Part shown: positions 54,457 to 63,710 of the stretch, piece by piece | Numbering within the stretch: the stretch's first letter is position 1 | Layout: each line of letters begins with the position of its first letter | DNA from: Streptomyces sp. AA1529 | Lineage (GTDB): Bacteria > Actinomycetota > Actinomycetes > Streptomycetales > Streptomycetaceae | NCBI RefSeq assembly: GCF_000280905.1 | Contig: NZ_ALAP01000015.1 | Span: 124,001 to 188,000, forward strand | Direction: 5' to 3' | DNA: 64,000 bases | Translations under genes and position numbers: made by a program | The notes under the pieces: generated by a model | The model's input: only the letters and a program-made list of their open reading frames with translations | Database searches by the model: none | Told to the model about the DNA's origin: nothing

Positions 54457-54571
54457 CAGCCGGGCCGGTACCGCCCTCACGCGCCGTCGCTTCCTGGACA
54501 ATGGGGGCCGTGCGCCGGACCGGCCCCTCCCGGTCGGCCGATCGCGCCACCTGTTCTTGGGAGACATGACG

Positions 54572-56929
54572 ATGGAACGGCACGGCAGCGACCGTCCCGC
54601 ACACGGCGACGAGCAACCGTCCACCAGCGGTGGGACCAGCGGCGAACAGGTCCGGGCCGTCCGGCTCGTCGCCGACCGGTACCTCGTGACGGTCAACCCG
54701 GTCGACGGCAGCGAGGTGGAACCCAGCCCTCCCGGCACCGAGCACGACGCCCCGCGCAAGCGCGCCCTCCGGGACCGTCCGGTCCAGGAGGCCACCGCCG
54801 CCGCGGCGCTGCCCCCCGGCAGCCTCCTGGAGCGCGACGAGGAGCGCGAACGGCTCTCCCGGCTGCTCTCCCGCGGCCGCTCGGTCCGGCTCACCGGGCC
54901 CGCCGGATCCGGGCGCACCGTCCTCCTGGACGCCGTCGCCGAGGACGTCGCCACCCTGGCCCCCGACGGAGTGGTCCGGCTCAACGGGTACCGCCGCACC
55001 CCCAGCGATCTGCTGTACGACCTGTTCGCCGCGGTCCACGACGCCCCCCAGCACCGCCCGGGGAAGGCCGAACTGGACAGCGCACTGGGCGGGATCGGCG
55101 CCGTCGTGCTCGTCGACGACCTGGAGTTCGGCGGTGCGGCGCTCGACGACCTGCTGCGGGCCACCCCCGAATGCGCCTTCCTGTTCACCGCCACGCCCGA
55201 GGCACCCGCGCCCGCTTCCGGCTCCGGCCTCGAAGAGGTGTTCCTGCCCGGACTCAGCCGCACCGCCTGCCTGGAGCTGCTGGAGCGGGCCGTGCACCGC
55301 CAGGCCACCGACGGCGAGGCCGACTGGGCCGCCGACCTGTGGTTCGGCTCCGAAGGGCTGCCGCTCCGCTTCGTCCAGGCCGGCGCGCTGCTGCGGCTGC
55401 AAGGCGGCGAGAGCGTCGTCGCCGACCTGCCGGACGACGTGGCACTCGCCCCCCTGCTGGCCGCGGCTCTCTCCGAGGCGGGCCGCGAGACGCTGCGGCT
55501 CGCCCTCGCGCTCGGCGGAGAGCTGCCGCACGCCGAACACCTGCCGGCCCTGATCGGCGATCCGCAGGCCGCGGACTGCCAGGGTGAACTGCTGGCCGCC
55601 GGACTGCTCAGCCCGGCCGGCGACCACTTCAAGCTCGCCGCGAACTGCGCCGCGGAGCTGACCGAGGCCGGGCACGCCGAGACCGCCATTCCCTACGCCC
55701 TCACCGCCGCTCAGCACTACAGCTGGTGGGCGGGGCAGACCACCGTCACCGCCGACCGCATCGCGCTGGAGGCCGACCCGCTGCTCGCCGCCGTGCGCGG
55801 CGCACAGCGCACGGGCAGCGCCAGCGCCGCCGTACTGCTCGCCCGCACCGCGGCGCCGGTGCTGGCCGCGGCGATGCGCTGGAGCGCCTGGGAGCGAGTG
55901 CTGCGCGCCGGCCAGGAGGCGGCACGGGCTTCCGGGGAGGTCGCCGAGGAAGCCTATTTCCACCACGAGCTGGGCGTGCTGGCCCTCGCCGCCGGCAACC
56001 CCGAGCGGGCCCGCTCCGAACTGGAGACGGCCCTGGGGCTGCGCGGCACACTGGCCGAGCAGCGGGGGACGGTCGCGGGCCGCAGGGCCCTCGCGCTGGT
56101 CACCGACCAGCTCGCCGCCGGGGCCGGGGCGCCGGGCGGTGCCGCCGTGGCCGGTGCACCGACGCCGGGCACACCGCGGGCCGCCGCCGACGCCACCACC
56201 ACTCCGGTGCTCTCGACCGCCGCCGCCCAGCAGCAGCCGGGCGCGACGCTCGTCTCCCCCTCGGACGGTGCGCAGGACGCGGCATCCCCGGCCGGCGGCA
56301 CCGCCTCCGCGAGCCGCCGGCACGGCACCGCGCGCGGCTGGCGCGCCTTCACGAGCAGCAGGCGGAACCTGGCGGCGGCCGGTGCCGGCGCCCTGCTGGC
56401 GGCCGTGCTCGGCACCGTCGTCACCCTGGGCACCGTCTCCGACGAGAGCCCGCCGGACTCCGTGCAGCCGGACTCGGCGACCTCGCAGGACGACGAGGAC
56501 AACGCCCCCGGCGACGCCGCGCCGGAAGACGGCGGCCGGAGCGGGCAGCCGGACCAGCGGCCCGTCGCGGACCGGCCCTCGCCGGACACGGACAGCCCCT
56601 CCTCCTCGCGGGAGGCCGGGAAACCGGGGGAGGAGCCCAGTTCCGCCAAGAGCTCCTCCGAAGCCCCCGACGACCCCAGCAGCCCGCACGAGCCGCCGTC
56701 CTCGCCGGACGATCCGCCCTCCTCGCACCGGCCCCCGTCCTCCTCGCCGGAGGACCCGCCCACTTCCGAGGACCCCTCGCCCACCCCCAGCGACGACCCG
56801 ACCTCCGAGGACCCGCCGAAGACACCCTCCGGCGGCGCGGACAACACCACCACCCAGACCGGTGGCGAACCGCAGCGGTCGCCCAGCGGCAGTGCGGATG
56901 CGAGCGCGCCCGAACCCTCGGCGTCCTGA
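54572..56929 (+). CDS. Membrane-anchored NTPase-like protein with altered P-loop
   Basis: A protein of 785 aa. An N-terminal ~75 residues are variable, then an AAA/STAND-like ATPase domain follows: P-loop GPAGSGRT (109-116) with Arg115 in place of the essential Lys, and a Walker B-like GAVVLVDDLEF. A helical region follows to about 540, then a Pro/Ala/Thr linker, one transmembrane helix (about residues 606-628) and about 155 residues of extracellular Ser/Pro/Asp/Glu-rich sequence. It probably does not hydrolyse ATP normally. Genes of this kind sit at this locus in other Streptomyces (recalled, not checked). ATG 54572 has GGGAG 8 nt upstream. Confidence 0.75.
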   Translation: MERHGSDRPAHGDEQPSTSGGTSGEQVRAVRLVADRYLVTVNPVDGSEVEPSPPGTEHDAPRKRALRDRPVQEATAAAALPPGSLLERDEERERLSRLLSRGRSVRLTGPAGSGRTVLLDAVAEDVATLAPDGVVRLNGYRRTPSDLLYDLFAAVHDAPQHRPGKAELDSALGGIGAVVLVDDLEFGGAALDDLLRATPECAFLFTATPEAPAPASGSGLEEVFLPGLSRTACLELLERAVHRQATDGEADWAADLWFGSEGLPLRFVQAGALLRLQGGESVVADLPDDVALAPLLAAALSEAGRETLRLALALGGELPHAEHLPALIGDPQAADCQGELLAAGLLSPAGDHFKLAANCAAELTEAGHAETAIPYALTAAQHYSWWAGQTTVTADRIALEADPLLAAVRGAQRTGSASAAVLLARTAAPVLAAAMRWSAWERVLRAGQEAARASGEVAEEAYFHHELGVLALAAGNPERARSELETALGLRGTLAEQRGTVAGRRALALVTDQLAAGAGAPGGAAVAGAPTPGTPRAAADATTTPVLSTAAAQQQPGATLVSPSDGAQDAASPAGGTASASRRHGTARGWRAFTSSRRNLAAAGAGALLAAVLGTVVTLGTVSDESPPDSVQPDSATSQDDEDNAPGDAAPEDGGRSGQPDQRPVADRPSPDTDSPSSSREAGKPGEEPSSAKSSSEAPDDPSSPHEPPSSPDDPPSSHRPPSSSPEDPPTSEDPSPTPSDDPTSEDPPKTPSGGADNTTTQTGGEPQRSPSGSADASAPEPSAS

Positions 56930-56973
56930 GGCGCGGTACGGGCGGCCCGCACGGGCCCGCCCGGCGGTGTCGT

Positions 56974-57031
56974 CGCGGTCTTCCGCGGTTCCGCGGTCTC
57001 CTGCGGTTCTCTGCGGCTTCCTGCGGTCTTC
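56974..57031. repeat. Six tandem copies of a 10-bp unit
   Basis: YGCGGTYTYC repeats six times with near-perfect 10-bp phasing (one unit is 8 bp) in the gap between the NTPase-like gene and nucS. Every unit carries GCGG followed by a pyrimidine tract. It may be a curved or protein-binding element, or simple repeat expansion. Confidence 0.6.
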
Positions 57032-57088
57032 CGCTCCCGCGCACGCGGGCGCCTGCACCCGCCTGCACCCCCCTGCGGGCGCAGCACA

Positions 57089-57123
57089 GCGCCCACCGGC
57101 CGCCTCGGCGGTCCGGTGGGCGC
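57089..57123. terminator. Terminator between convergent NTPase-like gene and nucS
   Basis: A perfect 11-bp stem, GCGCCCACCGG at 57089-57099 with 57113-57123, enclosing an inner CGCC/GGCG stem. It lies 27 bp from the nucS stop, placed to end transcription from both sides. Confidence 0.75.
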
Positions 57124-57150
57124 CGACGCCGGTGAGCGCCGCGGCGCGGC

Positions 57151-57813
57151 TCAGAACAGCCGGAGCTTGTCGTCCTCGATGCCGCGCAGACCGTCGTAGT
57201 CGAGGGTGACGCAGGAGATGCCGCGGTCCGCGGCCAGCACCCTGGCCTGGGGCTTGATCTCCTGTGCGGCGAAGACGCCCTTGACGGGGGCGAGATGGGG
57301 ATCGCGGTTGAGCAGCTCCAGATAGCGCGTGAGCTGCTCCACGCCGTCGATCTCCCCGCGGCGCTTGATCTCCACGGCGACCGTCGTCCCGTCGCTGTCG
57401 CGGCCCAGGATGTCGACGGGGCCGATCGCGGTGGGGAACTCACGGCGGATCAGGGACCAGCCCTCGCCCAGCGTCTCCATCCGGTCGGCGAGGAGTTCCT
57501 GGAGGTGCGCTTCCACGCCATCCTTGATCAGCCCCGGATCGGTGCCCAGTTCGTGGGAGGAGTCGTGCAGTATCTCCTCCATCGTGATGATCAGTTTCTC
57601 GCCCGCCTTGTTCTCCACCGTCCAGCGCTGGTCGTCCCCCTCTTTCAGGGTGCACGGGGGAGACATCCAGTTGAGGGGCTTGTACGCCCGGTCGTCGGCA
57701 TGGACGGACACCGAGCCGTCCGCCTTGACCAGGATCAGCCTGGGTGCGGCGGGCAGATGCGCGGTGAGCCTGCCGGCGTAGTCGACCGAGCAGCGGGCGA
57801 TGACGAGACGCAT
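57151..57813 (-). CDS. nucS: Mismatch endonuclease NucS (EndoMS)
   Basis: A protein of 220 aa that makes staggered double-strand cuts at mismatches; it replaces MutS/MutL repair in most actinobacteria. The RecB-like nuclease core contains D134, E148 and K150 ([20 protein letters not shown]). The C-terminal LRLF is the expected sliding-clamp contact. An N-terminal dimerisation domain (about 1-110) precedes it. TAGCGT (minus strand, 57822-57827) sits 8 nt before the ATG, so the transcript is likely leaderless or nearly so. Confidence 0.95.
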   Translation of the reverse strand: MRLVIARCSVDYAGRLTAHLPAAPRLILVKADGSVSVHADDRAYKPLNWMSPPCTLKEGDDQRWTVENKAGEKLIITMEEILHDSSHELGTDPGLIKDGVEAHLQELLADRMETLGEGWSLIRREFPTAIGPVDILGRDSDGTTVAVEIKRRGEIDGVEQLTRYLELLNRDPHLAPVKGVFAAQEIKPQARVLAADRGISCVTLDYDGLRGIEDDKLRLF

Positions 57814-58032
57814 GGTCGGTCACGCTACTCGACCGCCGCCACCGCGCGCGATTCGCCCCCGGATGGGGTGTTCGGCAGTGGCGCGAGTATTCCCATTCTC
57901 GTGCTGCCCTCACGTCCGGAGCCGTACGGTAAGGCTGGACGTCGCCGTACGAGGTTGCGCGACTACACGGTGATGTCTTTTCACCCCCAAGAGACCCCGG
58001 CCCCAGGGCCCGGGTCGCGAGAGGAGAACCCC

Positions 58033-58425
58033 ATGTCGCTCGACGTCCCACCTGCGCTTCTGGACCAGGCAGAGCGTGGCGAGGTGGATGAGGCGGCGTT
58101 CGTCGACTGCGTCCGCACTTCCCTCCCGTACGCGTGGGAGATGGTCAGTTCGCTCGTCGCGCAGTTGAAGGTGGACGGCGGGGAGTTCGCCGACAACCAG
58201 ACGCCGCCCCCGGACGAGCAGCACCGTGGCCAGTTGCTCCGAGCGCTGGCCAGCGACGCGATCCGCGGTGCCCTGGAGCGGCACTTCGGGGTGCGGCTCG
58301 CCTTCCAGAACTGCCACCGGGTGGCGGTCTTCCCGCTGGACACGTCGGCTGACGACCGGCTCGCCCGCTTCACCTCCATACGCGGGCAGCTCCTCAACCA
58401 GTCGCCGGAGCTGCGCGACTGCTGA
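58033..58425 (+). CDS. SCO5389-family protein
   Basis: A protein of 130 aa, soluble and mostly helical: ALLDQAERGEVDEAAFVDCV, SLPYAWEMVSSLVAQLKVDG and FQNCHRVAVFPLD. This is the conserved actinomycete family found next to nucS; no function is known to me. ATG 58033 has GAGGAG 6 nt upstream. A 16-bp sequence spanning its stop codon (58413-58428) is repeated 20 bp downstream (58433-58448), including a second in-phase-looking stop. Confidence 0.8.
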   Translation: MSLDVPPALLDQAERGEVDEAAFVDCVRTSLPYAWEMVSSLVAQLKVDGGEFADNQTPPPDEQHRGQLLRALASDAIRGALERHFGVRLAFQNCHRVAVFPLDTSADDRLARFTSIRGQLLNQSPELRDC

Positions 58426-58462
58426 GCGGCCCGCGCGACTGCTGAGCGTCGGGGCCGTGTCC

Positions 58463-58492
58463 GTTGCGGCGGTGGGGACCCACCGCCGCAAC
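58463..58492. terminator. Terminator after SCO5389-family gene
   Basis: A perfect 13-bp stem, GTTGCGGCGGTGG at 58463-58475 with 58480-58492, and a 4-nt loop. It lies between convergent genes (stops at 58425 and 58608). No U-run. Confidence 0.8.
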
Positions 58493-58607
58493 GCCGCTGT
58501 GCCCTGCGGCAGTCCGCCGCCGCCCGGCAACACCGTCCGGCTGCAACGTTTTTCGGCCTTTGCGGGAGGCCGCGCCAGGGATCGGATACCGGGCCGCGGC
58601 GCGGCCA

Positions 58608-59654
58608 TCAGACGAGCAGCGGCAGCACCTCGTCGGCCAGCAGCTGGACGTTCCGCAGCGTGCCGTCCCGCTCGCCGGTGCCCTCGACCAACAGCGCGAA
58701 CCGCTCGATCCCGGTGCGCTCGGCCGTCGCCGCGAGCCGTTCGGCGCACAGCCGGGGCGAGCCCACCGCGTGCAGCTCGCACAGCAGTTCCGTGTACGCG
58801 AGCGGGTCCCGCATGGAGCGGGGGCGGCCGTCCACGGTCACATGCTGCCCCAGGCCCTCCTGCAGCCAGCCGGGCATCGCCTTGGTCAGCGCCTGCCGCG
58901 CCTCCTCGTGCGAGTCGCCCACCTGCACGACCCCGGCCGACACATGCCGCCGGGCGGCCGCCGAGACCGCCTCCGGAGCGTGTCCGGCCGCCAGCGCCGC
59001 GCTGCGCCACAGCCGCGTCATGTCCGCCTTGTCCGCGTCCCCGCAGTGCATGCCCAGCAGCATGGGCAGCAGCCGTTCCGCGGCCAGCCGGACGGTTCCC
59101 GGCGAGGTGCAGGCGACGACCACGCCGGGCCCGGTACCCGCACCGGGACCGAGCTGCCCGGCCGGTTCCGGGCGCGGCACCACGGCCACCTCGCGGAAGC
59201 GGTAGCGCTCGCCGTCCGCGCCCACCCGCGGCTCGCTCAGCCAGCGCAGCAGCAGGTCCAGCGCCTCCGGGAAGCCCTCCTCGAACGCCTGGGTCCCGCC
59301 GCCGAAGACCTCCAGATCCACCCACGGGCCGCCGCGCCCGACCCCGAGCGTGAAGCGCCCCTCGGAGAGCAGGTGCAGCAGCGCGGTCTGCTCCCCGAGC
59401 GCGACCGGGTGCGCGTTGGGCAGCACGCTGACCGCGGTGCCGATGCCGATCCGCCGGGTGCGTCCCAGCAGCAGCGCGGCGAGCGTCACCGCCGAGGGGC
59501 ATACGCCGTACGACACGAAGTGGTGCTCGGCGAGCCAGACGTGGTCCAGCCCCGCCCGCTCGGCGGTCTCCGCGACACTCACGACCCGGTCCAGCGCCTC
59601 GCCCTGCTGCTGGCCCGGGAACTGCGCGCCCAGGACGAAAGCTCCAACCTGCAT
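58608..59654 (-). CDS. LLM-class flavin-dependent oxidoreductase
   Basis: A luciferase-like TIM-barrel protein of 348 aa: AERAGLDHVWLAEHHFVSYG, RIGIGTAVSVLPNAHPVALGEQ, and GRFTLGVGRGGPWVDLEVFG. Members are FMN- or F420-dependent monooxygenases or dehydrogenases; the cofactor cannot be decided by eye, although bacterial luciferase-like spacing favours FMN. No operon partner. Substrate unknown. Confidence 0.88.
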   Translation of the reverse strand: MQVGAFVLGAQFPGQQQGEALDRVVSVAETAERAGLDHVWLAEHHFVSYGVCPSAVTLAALLLGRTRRIGIGTAVSVLPNAHPVALGEQTALLHLLSEGRFTLGVGRGGPWVDLEVFGGGTQAFEEGFPEALDLLLRWLSEPRVGADGERYRFREVAVVPRPEPAGQLGPGAGTGPGVVVACTSPGTVRLAAERLLPMLLGMHCGDADKADMTRLWRSAALAAGHAPEAVSAAARRHVSAGVVQVGDSHEEARQALTKAMPGWLQEGLGQHVTVDGRPRSMRDPLAYTELLCELHAVGSPRLCAERLAATAERTGIERFALLVEGTGERDGTLRNVQLLADEVLPLLV

Positions 59655-59955
59655 TCCCCACCGCTCTCATGGCTGCCCGCGGCCGGTCCGGTCCGGGCGG
59701 GCGTTCGGCAGGACCGGACACCCCATCCAGCACTAACGGCGCACGGGGTGCCGAAGGCACGGTCCGGAGCGCTGTTCATCGGATGAACGCCGACGCGCTC
59801 GCACCTGTGGACGGGGGCGTGCGGTCGTCGGTCCTCTGCGTAGGCTGGAAAATACCGGGCCGCCACACCCCACGGCAGCAGAACCGCGCGTACCGCACGC
59901 CGTACCGTGACCGGCCGGGAACGCGCCCATCGCCGTCGACCCCAGAGGTGCCCCC
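59655..59955. other. Divergent intergenic region
   Basis: A 301-bp gap between the LLM oxidoreductase and the small zinc-binding protein gene, which point away from each other. It should hold both promoters. TAGGCT near 59850 is a possible -10 box for the rightward gene. No reading frame of note. Confidence 0.35.
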
Positions 59956-60315
59956 GTGTCCCCGCGTCGTAACCGCTCCCGCAGCGGCGCCGTCAAGTCA
60001 GCCAAGGCCGCCCGCACCGGATCCGGGACCCCGGGTGGCGGGGAGCGCGAGGGGCGGGAGCGGTTCGGGGTGCAGCGCACGGAGGACTGGCAGGGCGAGG
60101 AGTGGGCCGTCCGGCAGATAAGCGGGGGCGCGGCGGTCAAGCACTACCGGTGCCCCGGCTGCGACCAGGAGATCCCGCCCGGCGTCCCGCATGTGGTGGT
60201 CTGGCCTCTGGATGGCGACGTGGCCGACCGCCGGCACTGGCACCGCGCCTGCTGGAACGCGCGGGACCGCCGGAGCGCCAGGCTCCAGCGGTCCCGCAAC
60301 GCACCGCGCTACTGA
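59956..60315 (+). CDS. Small zinc-binding-type protein
   Basis: A protein of 119 aa. A basic Arg/Ser-rich N-terminus (about 1-30) precedes a compact domain with CPGCDQEIPPG and, 30 residues later, HWHRACW, giving a Cys2-His/Cys zinc-site pattern like a treble clef or ribbon. Similar Streptomyces proteins are sometimes labelled ATP/GTP-binding protein, without any visible nucleotide motif. GTG 59956 starts the gene. Function is unknown; nucleic-acid binding is plausible from the charge. Confidence 0.7.
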   Translation: MSPRRNRSRSGAVKSAKAARTGSGTPGGGEREGRERFGVQRTEDWQGEEWAVRQISGGAAVKHYRCPGCDQEIPPGVPHVVVWPLDGDVADRRHWHRACWNARDRRSARLQRSRNAPRY

Positions 60316-60366
60316 CGCGGCTCCGCGGACGCGACGGGGCCCGCGCGGGGCGCCGCCGCACGCGTC

Positions 60367-61299
60367 CTACACGTCGCGCTTGTTGAGCAGCGCGTAGGCC
60401 GCCGCGAGGACGACCAGCGTGACGACCGCCAGGCCGCCCAGCAGCGGCCATCCGGTCGTGTCCTGGTCCTCGCTCATCGGGATCCGGTAGAGGGAGGCCA
60501 GCCCGTTCAGGGGCGAGTACTCCAGCAGCATCCTGCGGACGTCCTGCAGTGCCTCGCCCACCATGAACAGCGCCATCACCAGCGGCAGCAGCACCACGCC
60601 CAGCATCGTGGTGATCGCGCCGGCCGAGTGCCGCAGCAGCGCGCCCACCGCCAGCGACAGCAGCCCCAGCAGTGCCACGTAGAGCCCCGCGCCCACCGTG
60701 GCGCCCAGCCACTCGCCGCCCGAGGCGACGACCTTCCCTCCTTCGAAGGACCCGCTGAAGTCCTCGGCGTTCACGTACGAGGGACGGGTCTGGTCGCCCA
60801 GCAGCGCGGAGTTGATCAGCGCGGTGAGCGTGCAGGCCAGGGTCGTGGTCACGAAGGCCAGCCCGAAGAAGACCACCGCCTTGGCCAGCAGCACCCTGCC
60901 GCGCTGCGGGCAGGCGGTGAGGGTGGTGCGGATCATGCCGGTGCCGTACTCGGAGGTGACCACGAGTACGCCGAGCGTGATCACGCAGATCTGCCCGAGC
61001 ATCAGCCCGAACAGTCCCCCGGCCAGCAGCGGCTGGCCGGTGAAGTCGTCACCGCTCAGTCCCAGCGCCGTCAGGAAGCCGATCCCGACGACGAGTGCGA
61101 ACATCAGACTGAGCGTCCACACGGTGGAGCGGACGGTGCGGATCTTCGTCCACTCCGAGACCAGCGCGTGGCCGAGGTGGGTGCGCGCCATCGGGATGGG
61201 CGAGCTGTAGGGGGCGATCCCGTTCGGCCAGTTCGCCTGCGCCGCCTGCTGCTGCGGCGCACCCGGAGCCGCCTGGCCGTCGTGCTGCTGGATGCTCAT
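60367..61299 (-). CDS. ABC transporter permease, first cassette
   Basis: A protein of 310 aa with six transmembrane helices. A Gln/Pro-rich cytoplasmic start precedes SEWTKIRTVRSTVWTL, the entry into the first helix; VTSEYGTGMIRTTLTACPQR is the conserved cytoplasmic loop of this ABC-2 subfamily. ATG 61299 overlaps the stop of the ATPase gene (ATGA). It is clearly paralogous to the permease at 62940-63710. Substrate unknown. Confidence 0.88.
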   Translation of the reverse strand: MSIQQHDGQAAPGAPQQQAAQANWPNGIAPYSSPIPMARTHLGHALVSEWTKIRTVRSTVWTLSLMFALVVGIGFLTALGLSGDDFTGQPLLAGGLFGLMLGQICVITLGVLVVTSEYGTGMIRTTLTACPQRGRVLLAKAVVFFGLAFVTTTLACTLTALINSALLGDQTRPSYVNAEDFSGSFEGGKVVASGGEWLGATVGAGLYVALLGLLSLAVGALLRHSAGAITTMLGVVLLPLVMALFMVGEALQDVRRMLLEYSPLNGLASLYRIPMSEDQDTTGWPLLGGLAVVTLVVLAAAYALLNKRDV

Positions 61300-62687
61300 C
61301 AGGCGTCCTCGCCTTCGTTCTTGGCGCTGTCGGCCGCGCTGCCGGGGGTGGTGCCGGGGCCGGCGGCGGGCGGGTTCCCGGCCGGTGGGCCGACCGGGGG
61401 CGCGGGACTGTCGGTCGCGTACGGATTCGGGGCGCCCGAGCCGCCCGCCGGGGCCTGCGGCGCCCGCATCTGGAGCGTGCCCCCCTCGGGGGCGCGGGGC
61501 TGCGGCGGAACCGCGGGCGGCGGGCCCTGCGGTGCGGGAGCGCCCTGCTGCGCTGCGGGAGCGCCCGGCTGCATCGGGGCGCCCGGCTGCATGGGGGCGC
61601 CCTGCTGCTGCGGCGGGCCGTACGGAGCCGGGTGCGGGGCACCCTGTGGCGCCGGCGGCATCTGCGGCGCCGCGGCCATCCCCGGAACCGCGGCCGCCTG
61701 CGGCGGCACCGCTCCCGGCCCGGCCGCTCCCGGCGCTCCCATCGGCTGCTGCAGGCCGGAGCGCATGTCGGCCGTCGAGCGGTAGTCCACCGAGCCCTGT
61801 GTGAGGCGCATGTACGCCTCCTCCAGCGACGCCTGGTGCGGCGACAGCTCCCACAGCCGTACGTCGGCGCCGTGCGCCAGATCGCTGATGCGGGGCAGCG
61901 GGAGCCCGGTGACGCGCAGCGCCCCGTCCTCCTCGGGCTGCGCCTGGCCGCCCGCCTCCTGGAGCGCCGTCAGCAGCTTCTCCCGCTGTTGCGGCTCACC
62001 GTCGGGGGTGCGCACCCGTGCGAAGCCGATGGAGTTGTGCTCGATGAACTCCCGCACCGACATGTCGGCCATCAACTGCCCGCGGCCGATGACGATGAGG
62101 TGGTCGGCGGTCTGGGCCATCTCGCTCATCAGATGGCTGGAGACGAACACCGTCCGGCCCTCGGCGGCGAGCTGCCGCATCAGGTTGCGGACCCACAGGA
62201 TGCCCTCCGGGTCCAGGCCGTTGACCGGCTCGTCGAAGAGCAGCACCTGCGGGTCACCGAGCAGCGCCGCGGCGATGCCCAGCCGCTGGCCCATGCCCAG
62301 CGAGAACCCCTTGGAGCGCTTCCGGCCGACGTCCTGCAGTCCCACCACGCCCAGCACCTCGTCGACCCGGCGGGCCGGGATGCCGGAGAGCTGGGCGAGG
62401 GAGAGCAGGTGGTTGCGGGCGCTGCGCCCGCCGTGCACCGCCTTCGCGTCGAGGAGCGCGCCGACCTGGCGGGGAGCGTTGGGCAGCCCGCGGAAGGCGT
62501 GGCCGCCCACGGTGACCTGGCCGGACGTCGGTGTGTCCAACCCCAGGATCATGCGCATCGTGGTCGATTTCCCGGAGCCGTTGGGCCCCAGGAATCCGGT
62601 CACGGCTCCCGGCCGTACCTGGAAGGACAGGTTGTAGACGGCCGTCTTGGCGCCGTAGCGCTTCGTCAGGCCGTACGCCTCGATCAT
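61299..62687 (-). CDS. ABC transporter ATPase with Pro/Gln/Gly-rich tail, first cassette
   Basis: A protein of 462 aa. The first ~300 residues are a normal ABC ATPase: Walker A GFLGPNGSGKSTTMRM, the signature region SLGMGQRLGIAAALLG, Walker B LLFDEPVNGLD and the H-loop SSHLMSEM. The following ~140 residues are disordered and rich in Pro, Gln, Gly and Ala, with GAPMQPGAPMQPGAP repeats. ATG 62687 has AGGGG 6 nt upstream. Overlaps its permease gene by one base. Confidence 0.9.
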   Translation of the reverse strand: MIEAYGLTKRYGAKTAVYNLSFQVRPGAVTGFLGPNGSGKSTTMRMILGLDTPTSGQVTVGGHAFRGLPNAPRQVGALLDAKAVHGGRSARNHLLSLAQLSGIPARRVDEVLGVVGLQDVGRKRSKGFSLGMGQRLGIAAALLGDPQVLLFDEPVNGLDPEGILWVRNLMRQLAAEGRTVFVSSHLMSEMAQTADHLIVIGRGQLMADMSVREFIEHNSIGFARVRTPDGEPQQREKLLTALQEAGGQAQPEEDGALRVTGLPLPRISDLAHGADVRLWELSPHQASLEEAYMRLTQGSVDYRSTADMRSGLQQPMGAPGAAGPGAVPPQAAAVPGMAAAPQMPPAPQGAPHPAPYGPPQQQGAPMQPGAPMQPGAPAAQQGAPAPQGPPPAVPPQPRAPEGGTLQMRAPQAPAGGSGAPNPYATDSPAPPVGPPAGNPPAAGPGTTPGSAADSAKNEGEDA

Positions 62688-62939
62688 CCTTTGCCCCTGG
62701 ACGCAGTTCGGGGCTCGTTCGCCCCCGGACATGGGCTAGGAGGCTACGGGGCGGGGAATCGGTTCCCTACGGCGCCCCCTGGCAGCGCGCACGCCCCTGG
62801 CCGGGCGCCCTCCCGCAAGGCGCGCATACCCGCCCGCAGCGCGCACGCCGGGGACAGCGCACGCCGGGGCGACGCGCACCCGGGTCCGGCGGGGCGACGC
62901 ACCTCCGGGCCCGGTGGCCGGGCCGGCCACCGGCGGGGC

Positions 62940-63710
62940 TCAGGCGTCGCGCTTCTTGAGGACGAGGAAGCCCGCCAGTAGTGCGGCGGCCGTCCAGGCC
63001 ACCATGATCAGCAGCCCTTCCCAGGGCCCGTACGGCCGGTTCAGGGTGTCCGGCACCACGGCCATCACCGTCGTCCCGGCCTGGTCCGGGAGGTACTGGC
63101 CGACCTTCTTGGTCGCCTCGACGTTGCCCAGGATGTTCGAGATCAGGAAGAAGAACGGCATCAGGATCGCGAACGCCAGCAGCGGGCTGCGCAGCACGAA
63201 GGTGATCCCCACGGCGAACATCGCGATCAGCGCCATGTAGAGGCCGCCGCCGACCACCGCGCGCAGCACGCCCGCGTCGCCGATGCCCACCCCGTGCGAG
63301 CCGAGCAGCGCCTGGCCGAGGAAGAACGCGCAGAAGCTGGTGACCATCCCGACGACCAGGACCAGCGCCCCGGCGATCAGCACCTTGCTCCACAGGAACG
63401 TGCCCCGCTGCGGAACCGCGGCCAGCGAGTTGCGGATCATGCCGGTGCTGTACTCGGCCGAGACGATGAGCACACCGAACGCGATCATGGCGAGCTGCCC
63501 GATGCCCATCCCCGCGAAGCTGGTGTAGGTGGCGTCGAACGTCATCCGCTCCGAGCCGGACATGTCGTCGAAGGTGGACGCGGTCACCCCGCAGATCAGG
63601 GCCCCCAGGCCGACCGAGACGAGCAGCGCGGTGGCCAGCGTCCAGACGGTGGAGCGGACGGAGCGGACCTTGGTCCACTCGGACTTGAGTACCCGCGTGC
63701 TGTGGCTCAT
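62940..63710 (-). CDS. ABC transporter permease, second cassette
   Basis: A protein of 256 aa with six helices. LKSEWTKVRSVRSTVWTL and SAEYSTGMIRNSLAAVPQR match the first-cassette permease closely, so the two cassettes arose by duplication. ATG 63710 overlaps the stop of the upstream ATPase gene (ATGA). The gap to the first cassette (62688-62939) holds GC-rich imperfect repeats of GCGCACGCCGGGG and no gene. Confidence 0.88.
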   Translation of the reverse strand: MSHSTRVLKSEWTKVRSVRSTVWTLATALLVSVGLGALICGVTASTFDDMSGSERMTFDATYTSFAGMGIGQLAMIAFGVLIVSAEYSTGMIRNSLAAVPQRGTFLWSKVLIAGALVLVVGMVTSFCAFFLGQALLGSHGVGIGDAGVLRAVVGGGLYMALIAMFAVGITFVLRSPLLAFAILMPFFFLISNILGNVEATKKVGQYLPDQAGTTVMAVVPDTLNRPYGPWEGLLIMVAWTAAALLAGFLVLKKRDA

